Shown in pieces: positions 9,639 through 20,333 of a stretch of 64,000 nucleotides of DNA. Source of the DNA: Nakazawaea peltata (lineage: Eukaryota > Ascomycota > Pichiomycetes > Alaninales > Pachysolenaceae); the NCBI GenBank assembly GCA_001599355.1, contig BCGQ01000007.1, positions 438,620-502,619 of the forward strand, read 5' to 3'. Position numbers and translations under genes: made by a program. Below the pieces are notes generated by a model. It saw only the letters and a program-made list of their open reading frames with translations. It had not been told where the DNA came from and searched no databases. Position 1 is the first letter of the stretch. Each line of letters begins with the position of its first letter.

Positions 9639-10692
9639 ATTTACGTGTACTCTCCCAATCAATTCACCAAATCAATTAATTCGTCAGGTTTATATCGTCC
9701 TAACTCCTCAATAACTTACTCTTTGACACGCTTTCTCTCTCGTATAAGAGGCAAATTTTATATAAAAAGAAACAAAATTAAAATTTTGCGAGTGTCCTTT
9801 GCGATTTGCTTGTAATTTTTTTTGTTCAAACACACGACAGGCTTCAGACGGGAGCTTATTTATACGAGAGGAAGGGGGGGAGGTCAGGTGAGTTAAAGTT
9901 GGATAGGAGTGGACTTGGTGGGAGTGTAGTCGAAGGTAGACGTGCCTGTGACTTACAGAGAGGTATATAGGTAATGCAGTAGTAGTGAGATTGATAGGAA
10001 ATACAGTGACTCATCTGATCTGTCATGAATAGTGGCGCATGTGATAAATAAATGTTAAATATCTGATTTTGCGTGGGGGCGATGCGATGAAGGAAAGGCT
10101 GAGACATAAGAAGTTTTTGATAGTTGGGAATGTTAGGAATGTTAGGGAAAATGTTAGGGAAATATTAGGGCGAAAATGTTTAGTAAAATGTTAGGGAAAA
10201 TCTTAAGTAAAATGTAAGGGAAAATATAATGGAAAATGTTAGTGATATTTAAGTAAAGGGGGAATTTACTATTATCAATTAGGGATGTTAATAAAGGAGA
10301 GGAATTAATTCAAGAGTAAGGGGGTAAAAGTCAGATAATAAGGAGATAATAAAGATGCAGTGAAATGAGAGTCACTTGTATACTCTTGAATAATTTCGTA
10401 TATTAGATGACCCCTTTACTGTATAGACTCTATTCGTCACTATTCCCAGGTCATAATCGACCCTCCCCCTTCGTATTCATTCCTACCCATCCCCCTTCAT
10501 ATCCCCCCCCCCCCCCCCNCCCTGCCTTCATATCCCCCCTCATATCCCCCCTCATATACACACTAATTCCACAAATAAATAATAAATAATAATAAATAAT
10601 ACTAAATAAATAGATCAATAAATAAATAGATAAATAATGGATGAGAAAAATCTCAAACTTCAATGACAAACTTGTCTGTGTGATCAATCACA
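9639..10692. other. Intergenic: ORM promoter and repeat-rich 3' flank
   Basis: 1054 bases without a supported gene. 9639-9850 is the probable ORM promoter. 10130-10240 carries several copies of TGTTAGGGAAAA in varied spacing. 10490-10560 is C-rich with a run of 16 C (10503-10518), one ambiguous base N at 10519, and three copies of TTCATATCCCCCC/CTCATATCCCCCC type. 10563-10640 is an AATAAAT-rich tract. Short open frames here are low-complexity and have no recognisable product. Confidence 0.6.
10503..10522 (+). repeat. C homopolymer with an ambiguous base
   Basis: Sixteen C (10503-10518), N at 10519, then three C. It is the only N in the window and marks a length that sequencing could not settle. 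Confidence 0.9.
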
Positions 10693-11424
10693 TCACTCAG
10701 CACCTTTGTTTTGTTTAATCTTCAAGGCCATCAAGTTATCATAATCACCAGCTAAAATACGCTCGATAATCACACTGTCTCTCTCATTCAATTGACGTCT
10801 TGTCAAATGAACCTCCAGTTCAGGCATCAATTTGTCTAACAGTTCCAACAACGTCTTATCGTCAGTTTGATAACCCTTCTCCTTTAAACGCAACATCAAT
10901 TCGTTTTCGGCCCAACTTTCAACGGTCTCATCATCTTTTAACACCAAGACACCAACAAGAGCACACAATGCTGGTAAATAAAGATAGTACGAGACGTTTT
11001 CCCAACCTTCCTTTTCATTCTCACGAACAACTTTCCAACGTACTTCACCATTCTTCAGGTCCAAGTAAGGAATCTTGTCGATGATTTTGTTATTGGAGGA
11101 ATTCTTGAAATACTTTAAGTCGGCTTCATTGTCTTTGTACAATTGTTCACTTTCCAGATCTAAAGTGAAGAAATCTTTCAAACCAAGAGATCTGGATTCA
11201 CTCAAAGTATTCAATTGCAGAACAGTCTGCAATTCTTCATCACTTGGACGACGGGATGATCCATCCTCATTATAATAAATATTGTCTAACTTAGGTAAGG
11301 ATTCAATTTTGGCACGGATCTCTTGTTCTAACTGTAAATTGAACAGGTAACGAGGAGTTGAGCCATGAATCAATCTCTTTGAAGAGAACTGGAATACTCT
11401 TTTAGTCAAAGTATTTTTAAACAT
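10693..11424 (-). CDS. Probable mitochondrial inner-membrane protein, function unknown
   Basis: 243 residues. The N-terminus (MFKNTLTKRVFQFSSKRLIH) has no acidic residues and is rich in Lys, Arg, Ser and Phe, as in a mitochondrial presequence. A soluble stretch (about 30-140) is followed by one hydrophobic span near 145-163 (SYYLYLPALCALVGVLVL). A charged, helical C-terminal domain follows, containing KGYQTDDKTLLELLDKLMP and RRQLNERDSVIIERILAGDY. The single span plus charged tail recalls inner-membrane assembly factors, but I do not recognise the family and give no symbol. The ATG at 11424 is the first in frame. Confidence 0.8.
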   Translation of the reverse strand: MFKNTLTKRVFQFSSKRLIHGSTPRYLFNLQLEQEIRAKIESLPKLDNIYYNEDGSSRRPSDEELQTVLQLNTLSESRSLGLKDFFTLDLESEQLYKDNEADLKYFKNSSNNKIIDKIPYLDLKNGEVRWKVVRENEKEGWENVSYYLYLPALCALVGVLVLKDDETVESWAENELMLRLKEKGYQTDDKTLLELLDKLMPELEVHLTRRQLNERDSVIIERILAGDYDNLMALKIKQNKGAE

Positions 11425-12050
11425 CGTACAACGGTGTAGTACAAGCGTCTTGGCCAGTGGTTGAATCGATAAATTAAAGCTTCTCTCCCCACTTTTTATG
11501 TTTTGTGAGTAGAGGGGAATTGGGAGTGCACGACTCTATGAGAGGGGGAAATTAAGTAGGAGAAATTAAGTAGGAGGGATATGAGCGAAATATCAGTGCG
11601 CGGCGGTTGGTGGAGCTGCGTTAGTACGGGAAGTTACTGCGAGAAGTTACTGCGCGAAGTTACTGCGCGAACTACGCACTGTCTGTGAGCACGCAGTGCG
11701 TCTACGGTTAGTTATGCGGAAAGCGCAGTTAAAGAGAGAAGTGAAGAAGGGGAGAAGAGGAGAAGAGGAGAAGAGGAGAAGAGGAAGTAAAGAAGTGAAG
11801 CAGAAAAGAAGTGAAGCAGAAAAGAAGTGAAGAGACTCAGAAGCTCAAACCGGAACTATAGACATCTCATTACCACTGTCAGTACTAGTGCCAGTACCAA
11901 CCGAGTCCCAGGTCAGTTCCAACCCCACCACTCACTCCCTCTCCAATTCCCCCCAAATTTCCCTCGCTTCTCATCTCCAAAACGCGTAACAAAAATAATA
12001 AAAATCAAACTAACAATACAAAACCACCACTCTAATTCAATACCCATTTG
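11425..12050. other. Divergent intergenic region with short direct repeats
   Basis: 626 bases between divergent starts. Contains AAGTTACTGCGCG-type direct repeats (about 11630-11670) and a purine-only GAAGAGGAGAAGAGG tract (about 11741-11790) followed by two copies of GTGAAGCAGAAAAGAA. No gene is supported. Presumably both promoters lie here. Confidence 0.5.
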
Positions 12051-13583
12051 ATGCCCAAGTTTATGAAAAATACACTGGATCCGTTAGATTTATTGGGTCT
12101 GACTACCAATGGGGTATCGACGCCCAAAAAAATCAGACCCGTCAAAGATGATGGGGAGATTATTGACACCACTCTTAGTCCCATTGACTATGACAGTTTG
12201 ATGATGAGCTCTCGGAAATCGGAACCAAAGAAGAAACGTAGGACAATACCAGAAAATGGATATACGGAATCTCGAAAGATCACTAATTCAAGCATACTTT
12301 CATTGACTACTTCGTCAAGACCTCATCTGACACTGGATCTGCATTCACTTATAGATGATCTTAGTGTTAATCTGGGTAATAAGACAGGTAATGGGACTTC
12401 GATTGATTCAAATGATGACGCCGATAGTATCGGTATGGGTCAAGATATACTTGATCAATCTCCTATAAGATTTGATGAGAAAAAGTCCCATAAGAAACTG
12501 CCTCTTTTAAGTTCTCCTCGTACAATTAAAGTACCACTTCGACCTGAACAAAGTCTGAGGAATCTTATAAGGCTGGGGACACCAATGAAACCTAAAGCTT
12601 TTGATTTATCCCCGGATTCTCCAATTCTGACTCTGAAGCCGGTCTCACCAGCTCTTAGACCGTCTCCAAGACATATAATGACCCTTCTGCAGAAGAATCG
12701 TACTAATAGAAAGAGACCCAGACGCGAAAGTGACAGTGAATTCGATAGTGGATCAGATCTGGGATCAAATGTAACTACTGGAACTTCAGAGAAAGCCAAA
12801 CCACTATCCAATGTGACACCTTCTACTACTACTACAACTACTGTTACAGTATCTGCACCTTCACCTCATCCAATATTACAAATGGAACAACTGCAATCTC
12901 AATCTTCGGTGCCTCTGGCCCTGCAATTACCTAAACCTTCAGATCATGTACGATCCCTTCGACTTTCACCTGTTCAAATCAGATCATCTACTAGTAGGAA
13001 GAGCCCATCAAGTCCCAAGAGACGTAAAGTGGTAGTGACACCAAAACAAACGGTTTTCCAAGAACAAAAAGTGGCACCAACAGGTAAAATTCTCGATTTT
13101 GATGAACCTGATGCTGCTCATGAAATAGATGATGACGATGATTATACTTCGCAACAGAAGAAGAAGAGGAAATTGAAACAAGCCCAGATCTTACTGCTGA
13201 GGAAACGGGAACAAGAAAGAAGAAAACTGAGTAAATATAATAATTTTATCAAGAAGAAGAATGAGGAGGATGAACCCCCTAAAGAAGTGGAAAATGAACC
13301 TAAAGAGATATCTAAACCCCCAACGAATGGTAACGGAATCGAGATGAGTGGATCTACAACAGCAGCTCCGTCATACCACGCAGAAGAAGATTATCATTTA
13401 CTCTCAAATTGGAGCCAACTGAGATGGAATACCTTAATAAGATTCATCAAACTTTACCAAGTAACCCATAATAATGATATGTGGAGTACAGCCAGCATCC
13501 GACAAAGATTTGGATGCGATTTGAAAGAGTTGAAACTAAGGTTGAACATTCTCAACAATCTCAACGAAAGACACAAGAGATGA
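12051..13583 (+). CDS. Uncharacterised nuclear protein with conserved-looking C-terminus
   Basis: 510 residues from the ATG at 12051. Most of the chain is low-complexity and rich in Ser, Pro, Thr and basic residues, with many SP/TP sites (SPDSPILTLKPVSPALRPSP). Basic clusters look like nuclear localisation signals (KKKRRT near 62, NRKRPRRESD near 223, SPKRRKVV near 328). An acidic-then-lysine-rich coiled segment spans about 360-420. The last 65 residues are different in kind: an aromatic-rich compact stretch with LSNWSQLRWNTLIRFIKLY and FGCDLKELKLRLNIL, which looks like a small helical domain. Clustered SP/TP sites suggest cyclin-dependent kinase control. I do not recognise the family. Confidence 0.75.
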   Translation: MPKFMKNTLDPLDLLGLTTNGVSTPKKIRPVKDDGEIIDTTLSPIDYDSLMMSSRKSEPKKKRRTIPENGYTESRKITNSSILSLTTSSRPHLTLDLHSLIDDLSVNLGNKTGNGTSIDSNDDADSIGMGQDILDQSPIRFDEKKSHKKLPLLSSPRTIKVPLRPEQSLRNLIRLGTPMKPKAFDLSPDSPILTLKPVSPALRPSPRHIMTLLQKNRTNRKRPRRESDSEFDSGSDLGSNVTTGTSEKAKPLSNVTPSTTTTTTVTVSAPSPHPILQMEQLQSQSSVPLALQLPKPSDHVRSLRLSPVQIRSSTSRKSPSSPKRRKVVVTPKQTVFQEQKVAPTGKILDFDEPDAAHEIDDDDDYTSQQKKKRKLKQAQILLLRKREQERRKLSKYNNFIKKKNEEDEPPKEVENEPKEISKPPTNGNGIEMSGSTTAAPSYHAEEDYHLLSNWSQLRWNTLIRFIKLYQVTHNNDMWSTASIRQRFGCDLKELKLRLNILNNLNERHKR

Positions 13584-13688
13584 CCCAAACACTGTATCAA
13601 TAGCCTACGATAATGTATAAGAAGATGTGATTTTTTAATTTAATTATTAACCGTTATGTATAAAAAGATGAATTTAAAGAGATTAAAC

Positions 13689-14586
13689 TTATTTCTTCTT
13701 TTCAGCTTCGGCCTCAGCTCTTTCTCTTTCTCTCTTAGCTCTGATACCAGCATATTTCTTGTTGGATCTAGCCAATCTCAAAGTTCTGAAAGCGGTTTGC
13801 TCTGGGACAACAACTTCTCTTGGAGCAGACTCTGGGGCAACTTGCTCAACTGGGAACTCAGCGGCAACGGAAGCTTGCTCAGCGGCAGCAATGTCGGCAG
13901 CAGCAGACTTCTTGGTGAAGACAACCAACTTAGACTTGTATTGCTCCAATCTGGCAACGTTCAACTTGAAGGATTCCTCAGATCTGTTTTGTCTTCTGTG
14001 GTCAACCAGGATACCAATGGTTCTGGCGTATTTTGGAGTGTAACCAACAGCCTTCAATTCAGCCAAGGTGAAACCCTTACCGGCTCTCAACTTTCTGTTG
14101 TATCTGACAGTTGGGGCTCTGACAACTGGTCTCAACAGGTCCAAAGGTCTTGGAGCAATCTTGGCGGATTTCAGAGCACGAGCTTGTCTTCTGGAAACCT
14201 TCTTACCGGCTTGGTCCAAGTGGACTCTGACACGTTCTTGCCAGTGCTTTCTGAAGTGGTTCTTCAAAATTGGTAAGTTCTTAGAGATGGCTAATATAAT
14301 AGTTAGTATGAAGTGTTTATTGGGTTTACTTCACCGAGGGAAAACATCGAGAAATAGTGACAATCGTCATCTTCCATAAAATCGTATTAACATGATTCTC
14401 CCTGATTAATTCATTATACTCCTTGACTGTTCCCATGTCCATTTATTGAAGTGTTGATTACTGCTCTTTCTCCTCTTGAACATTCATTAACTATGACACT
14501 GATCCATATCCATACACATTATCATGATCCTGATTCTACTATTCTCTCATATACCCTCAGTTCTTGCTTCAAATACACATACCCAT
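13689..14586 (-). CDS. RPL13: 60S ribosomal protein eL13, split by an intron
   Basis: Coding exons are 14586-14583 (only ATGG) and 14290-13689, giving 201 residues. The intron (14582-14291, 292 nt) starts GTATGT and ends TACTAAC + 11 nt with TAG. Splicing restores the start [18 protein letters not shown], identical in plan to S. cerevisiae RPL13A/B, which also carry an intron after ATGG. The rest matches eL13 throughout: [52 protein letters not shown] and the Lys/Glu/Ala-rich tail. It is a structural protein of the large subunit. It is divergent from RPS16, and strongly biased codons fit high expression. The internal ATG at 14267 would drop nine conserved residues. Confidence 0.97.
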
Positions 14587-15340
14587 TGTGATATATTGGT
14601 ACTATCGATACTTTAGATGAACTCTAATAGAATTATAACTATATTAAAAATAATCTAATATGAAAATTTTGAAAAAAAAAAGATGAAGAAAATTTTTTCC
14701 CATACAAAGTCGCACACAGAGTGAGGAAAAAAAAAAAGAGAAAAACTCACAATAATGAGCAGGCGGTTTAGAATGATAGTCGTGTGCGCAGAGACATAAA
14801 GTTCCATAGAAGGAAAATAACAGTCACATGGGAAATGAAGGATATGTCAGCGTAAATTTGAGAATGGATGAGGTCAGTAGTTAGAGGGGGTCAATCAAAA
14901 TGGGGATTTGAATTAATTGGAGCTTGAAATGATGGTAGTATGTTTATTTGGAGCTCATAAGAAGAAATGTGTGTTTTTTAGAAGTTCAAAGGTTATCCTC
15001 ACCCCTTCTTCAAGATCCACTTCCTGATAGTAACCCCCTTTGTTCAGGTAGATTTGATTTCCCTCTCGCTCACCGCCCCAATTTTCCCTCTCACTCACCC
15101 CCATTTCCTTTTCTCCTCTCCTTCTCCCTATATATTTTCCCTCTTCTGTGCTCCTCCCTACCTCATTACACCAAACTACACAGAGAAAAAAAACTTTTTC
15201 CTCCCTCTCACTCAAAAAATTTTTCTCGCTTTTTTTTCTTTGGTGGATTTTCAAAATTTTTTTTCAATTAAAAATACTATTGAAGTGTTTGTTCTAATTG
15301 TATAATAATCATTTGATATAGACAAATTAATTACACAAAG
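14587..15340. promoter_or_regulatory. Divergent promoter, RPL13 / RPS16
   Basis: 754 bases shared by two ribosomal-protein genes. A/T runs lie near the RPL13 start (14640-14745). A long pyrimidine-rich strand (15055-15245) ends in T-runs before RPS16, typical of yeast ribosomal-protein promoters and leaders. No clear Rap1-type site was recognised by eye. Confidence 0.5.
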
Positions 15341-16144
15341 ATGTCGTCAGTTCCAAGTGTTCAAGTATGTACTATTGTCAGACGGATGGAGGATTTGAGA
15401 GGGTGAACCCGACAACAGTTGGGGAGCATGAGAAGAGGGCACAACGTTCAAAGTTGAGAGAGTTTTAGACCAGAGAGGATCAATTAGACGAGGGATTTCA
15501 AGTCATCCAACCAAGTAGTTATTGGGAACGATAATGTCACTGGCGTTTGGTTTGATATTCTCAAGTTTTTTTTAGATATGGATCATCAAGTTCAAATTAA
15601 TGGATAAAACAGTTCAATCACAGCCATAGACCTGGCCCAATAGAGGAGCTAGCGCCGATATTCTCACTTAATCATATCCTCCCATCATCCCCCCCTCAAC
15701 ATCCAAGAATGATTTACTAACTATATTCCCCTACAGACTTTTGGTAAGAAGAAGACAGCCACTGCTGTTGCTCACGTCAAGGCCGGTACCGGTTTGATCA
15801 AGTTGAACGGTTCTCCAATCACTTTGGTTGAGCCAGAAATCTTGAGACACAAGGTTTACGAGCCATTGTTATTGGTTGGTTTGGACAAGTTCCTGAACGT
15901 TGACATTAGAATCAAGGTCTCCGGTGGTGGTCATGTTTCTCAAGTTTACGCCATCAGACAAGCCATTGCTAAGGGTTTGATTGCTTACACTCAAAAATAC
16001 GTTGACGAGGCTACCAAGAACGAATTGAAGAAGGTCTTCCAATCTTACGACAGATCCTTGTTGATTGCCGACTCCAGAAGAATGGAGCCAAAGAAGTTCG
16101 GTGGTCGTGGTGCCAGAGCCAGATTCCAAAAATCTTACCGTTAA
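15341..16144 (+). CDS. RPS16: 40S ribosomal protein uS9, split by an intron
   Basis: Exons 15341-15364 and 15737-16144 encode 143 residues, the length of yeast Rps16. The intron (15365-15736, 372 nt) begins GTATGT and has TACTAAC at 15715-15721, 15 nt before the CAG acceptor. The spliced start is [23 protein letters not shown]. Family blocks include [37 protein letters not shown] and the C-terminal [14 protein letters not shown], which reaches the P site in the 40S head. Residue 61 is encoded by CTG (15893-15895), where human and many uS9 proteins have Ala (KFxNVDIR versus RFAGVDIR), supporting CUG-Ala decoding. Confidence 0.98.
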
Positions 16145-16473
16145 AAAGATGGTTTTATTTTTTTATACTATATACATAAGAATAACAGAATTCGTAATCA
16201 TTTAACGAGGAGTAGTGGTGTGTAGGATGGGTAGGATGGGTAGGATGGGTGTAGAATTATGGTAGGAGATGAGTTATGTCTACGGTAGTTTTGGAGTTTT
16301 CCGAGCAGATTTTTAGGCGACCCCAAAGAGTTTCTGGCCTCGTCCTGAACCCGTCTTGGACTGACTCCCTACATTCTACATTAATTCATGACCAAAAGTT
16401 CTTTATTAAATAAACTGGCATAATATTTTGTTTGTAAACCGTGAGAAATGAGTTAGCTTTAAAACTAAACTGC
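16145..16473. other. Convergent intergenic spacer, RPS16 / RPP1
   Basis: 329 bases between two stops. It contains three 9-base units TAGGATGGG in tandem (16223-16249). Otherwise it holds only the 3' ends of both transcripts; no gene is seen. Confidence 0.6.
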
Positions 16474-16791
16474 TTAGTCGAACAAACCGAAACCCATGTC
16501 GGCATCGGATTCTTCAGCAGCCTCTTCCTCAGCAGCTTCCTCTTCAGCAGCAGCCTCACCAGAAGCAGCGGCACCAGCAGAAGCGGCACCAGCAGCTGGA
16601 GCAGCAGAGAAACTGAAGAAGTACTCCTTCAAGTCCTTACCGTCCAAGGCCTTGGCGAACAAATCAGCCCAGATCTTGTCAGCCTCAATGTTAGCACCCT
16701 TCAACAAGGTGGACAAGTTGTCACTGGAGATCTCAACCTCGGCGTCAGCCAAGATCAAAGCAGCGTAAGACAAAGATTTTTCAACAGACAT
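16474..16791 (-). CDS. RPP1: 60S acidic ribosomal protein P1
   Basis: 105 residues. The N-terminal dimerisation helices ([19 protein letters not shown], then [20 protein letters not shown]) are those of eukaryotic P1, not P2. An Ala/Gly/Ser hinge (about 66-80) and a Glu-rich stretch follow. The chain ends in the universal stalk tip [13 protein letters not shown]1/P2 heterodimers bind uL10 and recruit translation factors. S. cerevisiae has P1A and P1B; the choice here is open, though the hinge resembles P1B slightly more. It is divergent from KAR2 over a 1.4-kb region. Confidence 0.96.
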   Translation of the reverse strand: MSVEKSLSYAALILADAEVEISSDNLSTLLKGANIEADKIWADLFAKALDGKDLKEYFFSFSAAPAAGAASAGAAASGEAAAEEEAAEEEAAEESDADMGFGLFD

Positions 16792-18216
16792 CGTGTATAA
16801 TATAAAAGATAATCAAATTAAGCAAAAGTTTGCAGACTAGTCTCTTGATTAGTTGATATCAATATATCAGAAATGAATAATCAAATAATTAGTAGCTGGT
16901 GATAGTGGAAATTTTTCCTTTTCCTTGAAAATTTTTTCAGGGCTGAATTTCGAGCCGGATGGGGTATTTTAGGGGCTCTGGAAAATGGGTTGGAGCGAAA
17001 ATTGGTGCAATGGTGTAATGATGTAATTAGGGTATATGCCCTTGATTTCTGGAGAGGAAAAAATGAAGAGAAATTGTATCGAGCGGAAGCTGTTGAATAC
17101 CAGATTCATTTTATGCTCTTTAGGGGCTAAAGCGTTGTTCTATTTAGAGGCTAAGCGGTGAAGGGCTTAATGTGCATATGAAGGAATGGAGGGAATGTAT
17201 GCACTGGAGTAGGAGGGGAGAGGCGACTCAGGGCAAAGTAATGGGAAATTGATGACCCAGGCAGGAATATGGTTACTTCTCTCAAATACCGGCCTCCCAT
17301 TTCAAAACTCATGCCTCTCCTCTGCTGTCTTACTTACTGGTTTTCTGCTTCGTACTGGACAGATTTTGGGGGTTAGGCTGGTGAAAAAATTAGTATTCAC
17401 TTAAAAAAGTAGTGTGCGCTGGCCGAAAGGTGGAAAAGTCTGTTTTAGTTAAAAGGGGAGTAGAAGAGGCGAGAGCAAGTGGTATTGAGAAGGTGGCGGT
17501 GGCGATGGTAATGAACAGAATAAGTAAATATGTTTGAGGTTCAGTTACAGAACTCAATCCAGGCATCTCCTTTCCCCCGCCAATTCTTGCCCCTTAATAT
17601 TTACCCAGCTTGCTTTTGCCCTTGCTCTTGCTCTCCCTCTCGGTGTATCTGTATCTCGCTCTTCGTCACTTTTTCTCACTATCAGATCCCTGCCACCCTT
17701 TAAATCTTTCCTTTTTCGGGTTAACAAAGCACAAATAAAGAAGCTTGTGCGCGCGTGCCGAAGTGACGTAGTTTTCTAGGACCTTCTATGGAAATTTTAG
17801 TGAGCGAAATAATAACAAGACAGGGGTTAGGCGAGGGAGGTACCTCACCATACCAACACGCTTTGAATCCGCTGCCCCTATTTCCCCCTACCTCTTCTCA
17901 CTGATCGTTGAATCCTCAGTTAACCCCATCTCAGCCTCGCCACCATCACCCCCTCCCCGCCTCCTAACTTCCTCCCCTTTTCTCGCCCTTCCTCGCCCCC
18001 TCGCCTTCCCCCATCTTTCCCACGCGAAAAGAACAACGAAGAAAAAACAAACAGCGCATCGTTTTTTCCTTTCTGGTGTCTTTTTTTTCAGCCTGTCTCG
18101 CTCCGAAACCTCTAACTGAACAGGTATATCTTAATTCTAAATATATAAATAACTCGAGTTTGACTTGTTCAATTTTTTATAAGTTTAGTATCTTCGATAT
18201 ACATATCAGTTGAAAG
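16792..18216. promoter_or_regulatory. Long divergent promoter region, RPP1 / KAR2
   Basis: 1425 bases with no supported gene. Near RPP1 it is A/T-rich. The middle is mixed. The KAR2 side is C-rich (17860-18010) and then T-rich. A CRE/UPR-like core TGACGTA lies at 17764-17770, about 450 bases before KAR2. A TATATAAA box lies at 18142-18149, 68-75 bases before the ATG. KAR2 is known to be induced by the unfolded-protein response through Hac1, which can bind TGACGT-type cores. Whether this site is used is inference. Confidence 0.45.
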
Positions 18217-20232
18217 ATGTTGAAGTTGAACCGTACTTTGGTGACCATCTTGGTCCTGATCTACGCCTTGGCTGTGGTGATGATGCCACAACTTATGGTC
18301 AATGCCGCCGATGAAGGCGCCGATGAAGTTGACAGCTACGGTACTGTCATTGGTATCGACTTGGGTACTACTTACTCCTGTGTTGGTGTCATGAAGTCTG
18401 GTAAGGTTGAGATCTTGGCTAATGACCAAGGTAACAGAATTACCCCATCTTACGTCGCCTTCACCGACGAAGAAAGATTGGTCGGTGACGCCGCCAAGAA
18501 CCAAGCCCTGTCTAACCCATACAACACCGTCTTTGATATCAAGAGATTGATCGGTTTGAAGTACAATGACAAGACCGTTCAAAAGGATTTGAAACACATC
18601 CCTTACAACGTTGTTGAGAAGGATGGAAGACCTGTAGTTAAGGTTGATTACCAAGGAGAACAAAAGACCTTCACCCCAGAGGAGATTTCTGGTATGATCC
18701 TTGGTAAGATGAAGTCTATTCTGGAGGATTACTTGGGTAAGTCTGTTACTCATGCCGTTGTCACTGTTCCAGCTTACTTCAATGATGCTCAAAGACAAGC
18801 CACTAAGGATGCTGGTACTATTGCCGGTTTGAACGTTTTAAGAATTGTCAACGAGCCAACTGCCGCTGCTATTGCCTACGGTTTGGACAAATCCGACAAA
18901 GAGAGACAAATCATCGTCTACGATTTGGGTGGAGGAACCTTCGATGTTTCTTTGTTGTCCATTGAAGGTGGTGTCTTTGAAGTTTTGGCCACCGCTGGTG
19001 ACACTCATTTGGGTGGTGAGGACTTTGATTTCAGAGTCGTTAGACATTTCTCCAAGATTTTCAAGAAGAAGCATGACATCGATATTTCCGACAACGCTAA
19101 GGCTATCGGTAAGTTGAAGAGAGAAGTTGAGAAGGCCAAGAGAACTTTGTCTTCTCAAATGACCACCAGAATTGAGATCGACTCCTTCGTCGATGGTATC
19201 GATTTCTCCGAGACTTTGACCAGAGCCAAGTTCGAGGAGATCAATATCTCTCTTTTCAAGAACACTTTGAAACCAGTTGAGCAAGTCTTGAAGGACTCTG
19301 GTGTTAAGAAGGAAGACATCGATGACATTGTTCTTGTTGGTGGTTCTACCAGAATTCCAAAGGTTCAAGAATTGTTGGAGAACTACTTCAACAAGAAGGC
19401 CTCTAAGAGTATCAACCCAGATGAGGCTGTTGCCTACGGTGCTGCTGTTCAGCTGGGTGTCTTGAGTGGTGAAGAAGGTGTCGATGACATTGTTCTTTTG
19501 GATGTTAATGCTTTGACTTTGGGTATCGAAACCACCGGTGGTGTCATGACTACTTTGATCGGTAGAAACACTCTGATTCCAACCAAGAAGTCCCAGATCT
19601 TCTCTACTCTGGTTGATAACCAACCAACTGTATTGATTTCTGTCTTTGAAGGTGAGAGAGCCTTGGTCAAGGACAACAACTTGTTGGGTAAGTTCGAGTT
19701 GACCGGTATTCCACCAGCTCCAAGAGGTGTCCCACAAATCGAGGTCACTTTCGTCTTGGACGCCAACGGAATCTTGAAGGTCAGTGCCACCGATAAGGGT
19801 ACCGGAAAGAGTGAAGAAATCACCATCACCAACGACAAGGGTAGATTATCCAAGGAAGAAATCGAGAGAATGGTTGAAGAAGCTGAGAAATTCAAAGAAG
19901 AAGATGAAGCCATTAGAGAAAGAATCTTGGCCAAGAACTCGTTCGAAAACTTGGTCTCTCAATTGAAGTCCCTGGATTGGTTAGACAAGCTCAAGGAAGA
20001 AGACAAAGAATCCTTGAATGATGCTCTTGAAGAGGCCAGTGAATGGTTAGAAGACAACGAAGAAGCCACTGCCGCCGAATTCAACGAGCAAAAGGACAAA
20101 TTGACCGCTGTATCTAACAAGATCATGCAATCTTTGTACGGTCAACAAGGAGCTCCAGGTGGTGAAGCCGCTCCAGAGTCCGATGACGACGACGAAGATT
20201 TCGACTACGACTACGACCATGACGAGTTGTAA
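18217..20232 (+). CDS. KAR2: ER-lumenal Hsp70 chaperone BiP
   Basis: 671 residues. A signal peptide (about 1-30, hydrophobic core ending [10 protein letters not shown]) precedes the Hsp70 nucleotide-binding domain with [36 protein letters not shown] and [16 protein letters not shown]. The substrate-binding domain and helical lid follow. The acidic tail ends in the ER-retrieval signal HDEL. BiP imports and folds secretory proteins and controls the unfolded-protein response. CTG codons at residues 413 (19453-19455), 453 (19573-19575) and 465 (19609-19611) align with conserved Ala in yeast Kar2 ([34 protein letters not shown]). These are some of the strongest codon-reassignment evidence in the window. 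Confidence 0.99.
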   Translation: MLKLNRTLVTILVLIYALAVVMMPQLMVNAADEGADEVDSYGTVIGIDLGTTYSCVGVMKSGKVEILANDQGNRITPSYVAFTDEERLVGDAAKNQALSNPYNTVFDIKRLIGLKYNDKTVQKDLKHIPYNVVEKDGRPVVKVDYQGEQKTFTPEEISGMILGKMKSILEDYLGKSVTHAVVTVPAYFNDAQRQATKDAGTIAGLNVLRIVNEPTAAAIAYGLDKSDKERQIIVYDLGGGTFDVSLLSIEGGVFEVLATAGDTHLGGEDFDFRVVRHFSKIFKKKHDIDISDNAKAIGKLKREVEKAKRTLSSQMTTRIEIDSFVDGIDFSETLTRAKFEEINISLFKNTLKPVEQVLKDSGVKKEDIDDIVLVGGSTRIPKVQELLENYFNKKASKSINPDEAVAYGAAVQLGVLSGEEGVDDIVLLDVNALTLGIETTGGVMTTLIGRNTLIPTKKSQIFSTLVDNQPTVLISVFEGERALVKDNNLLGKFELTGIPPAPRGVPQIEVTFVLDANGILKVSATDKGTGKSEEITITNDKGRLSKEEIERMVEEAEKFKEEDEAIRERILAKNSFENLVSQLKSLDWLDKLKEEDKESLNDALEEASEWLEDNEEATAAEFNEQKDKLTAVSNKIMQSLYGQQGAPGGEAAPESDDDDEDFDYDYDHDEL

Positions 20233-20333
20233 GTCTGATGTCTTTGCTTATATATATCCGAAATCTAATAATTAAGTTTAATCTAGCAATTGCTTTCATT
20301 ATAAAGAGTCTTAAAATTCATTATTGTATATAA

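Noticed and set aside
10130-10240. TTAGGG repeats as an internal telomere remnant
   Set aside because: Units are spaced irregularly by A-rich words and are not a pure tandem array; yeast telomere units also differ.
13656-14379. Long open frames opposite RPL13
   Set aside because: Mirror frames of a codon-biased gene; no ATG context, no product, and the real gene is certain on the minus strand.
14291-14582. Possible C/D-box snoRNA in the RPL13 intron
   Set aside because: A GATGACGA word resembling a C box is present, but no convincing D box (CTGA) or terminal stem was found downstream.
18169-19934. Long open frames opposite KAR2 (up to about 300 codons)
   Set aside because: Produced by strong codon bias on the coding strand; composition (Gln, Ser, Trp-rich) is that of antisense shadows.
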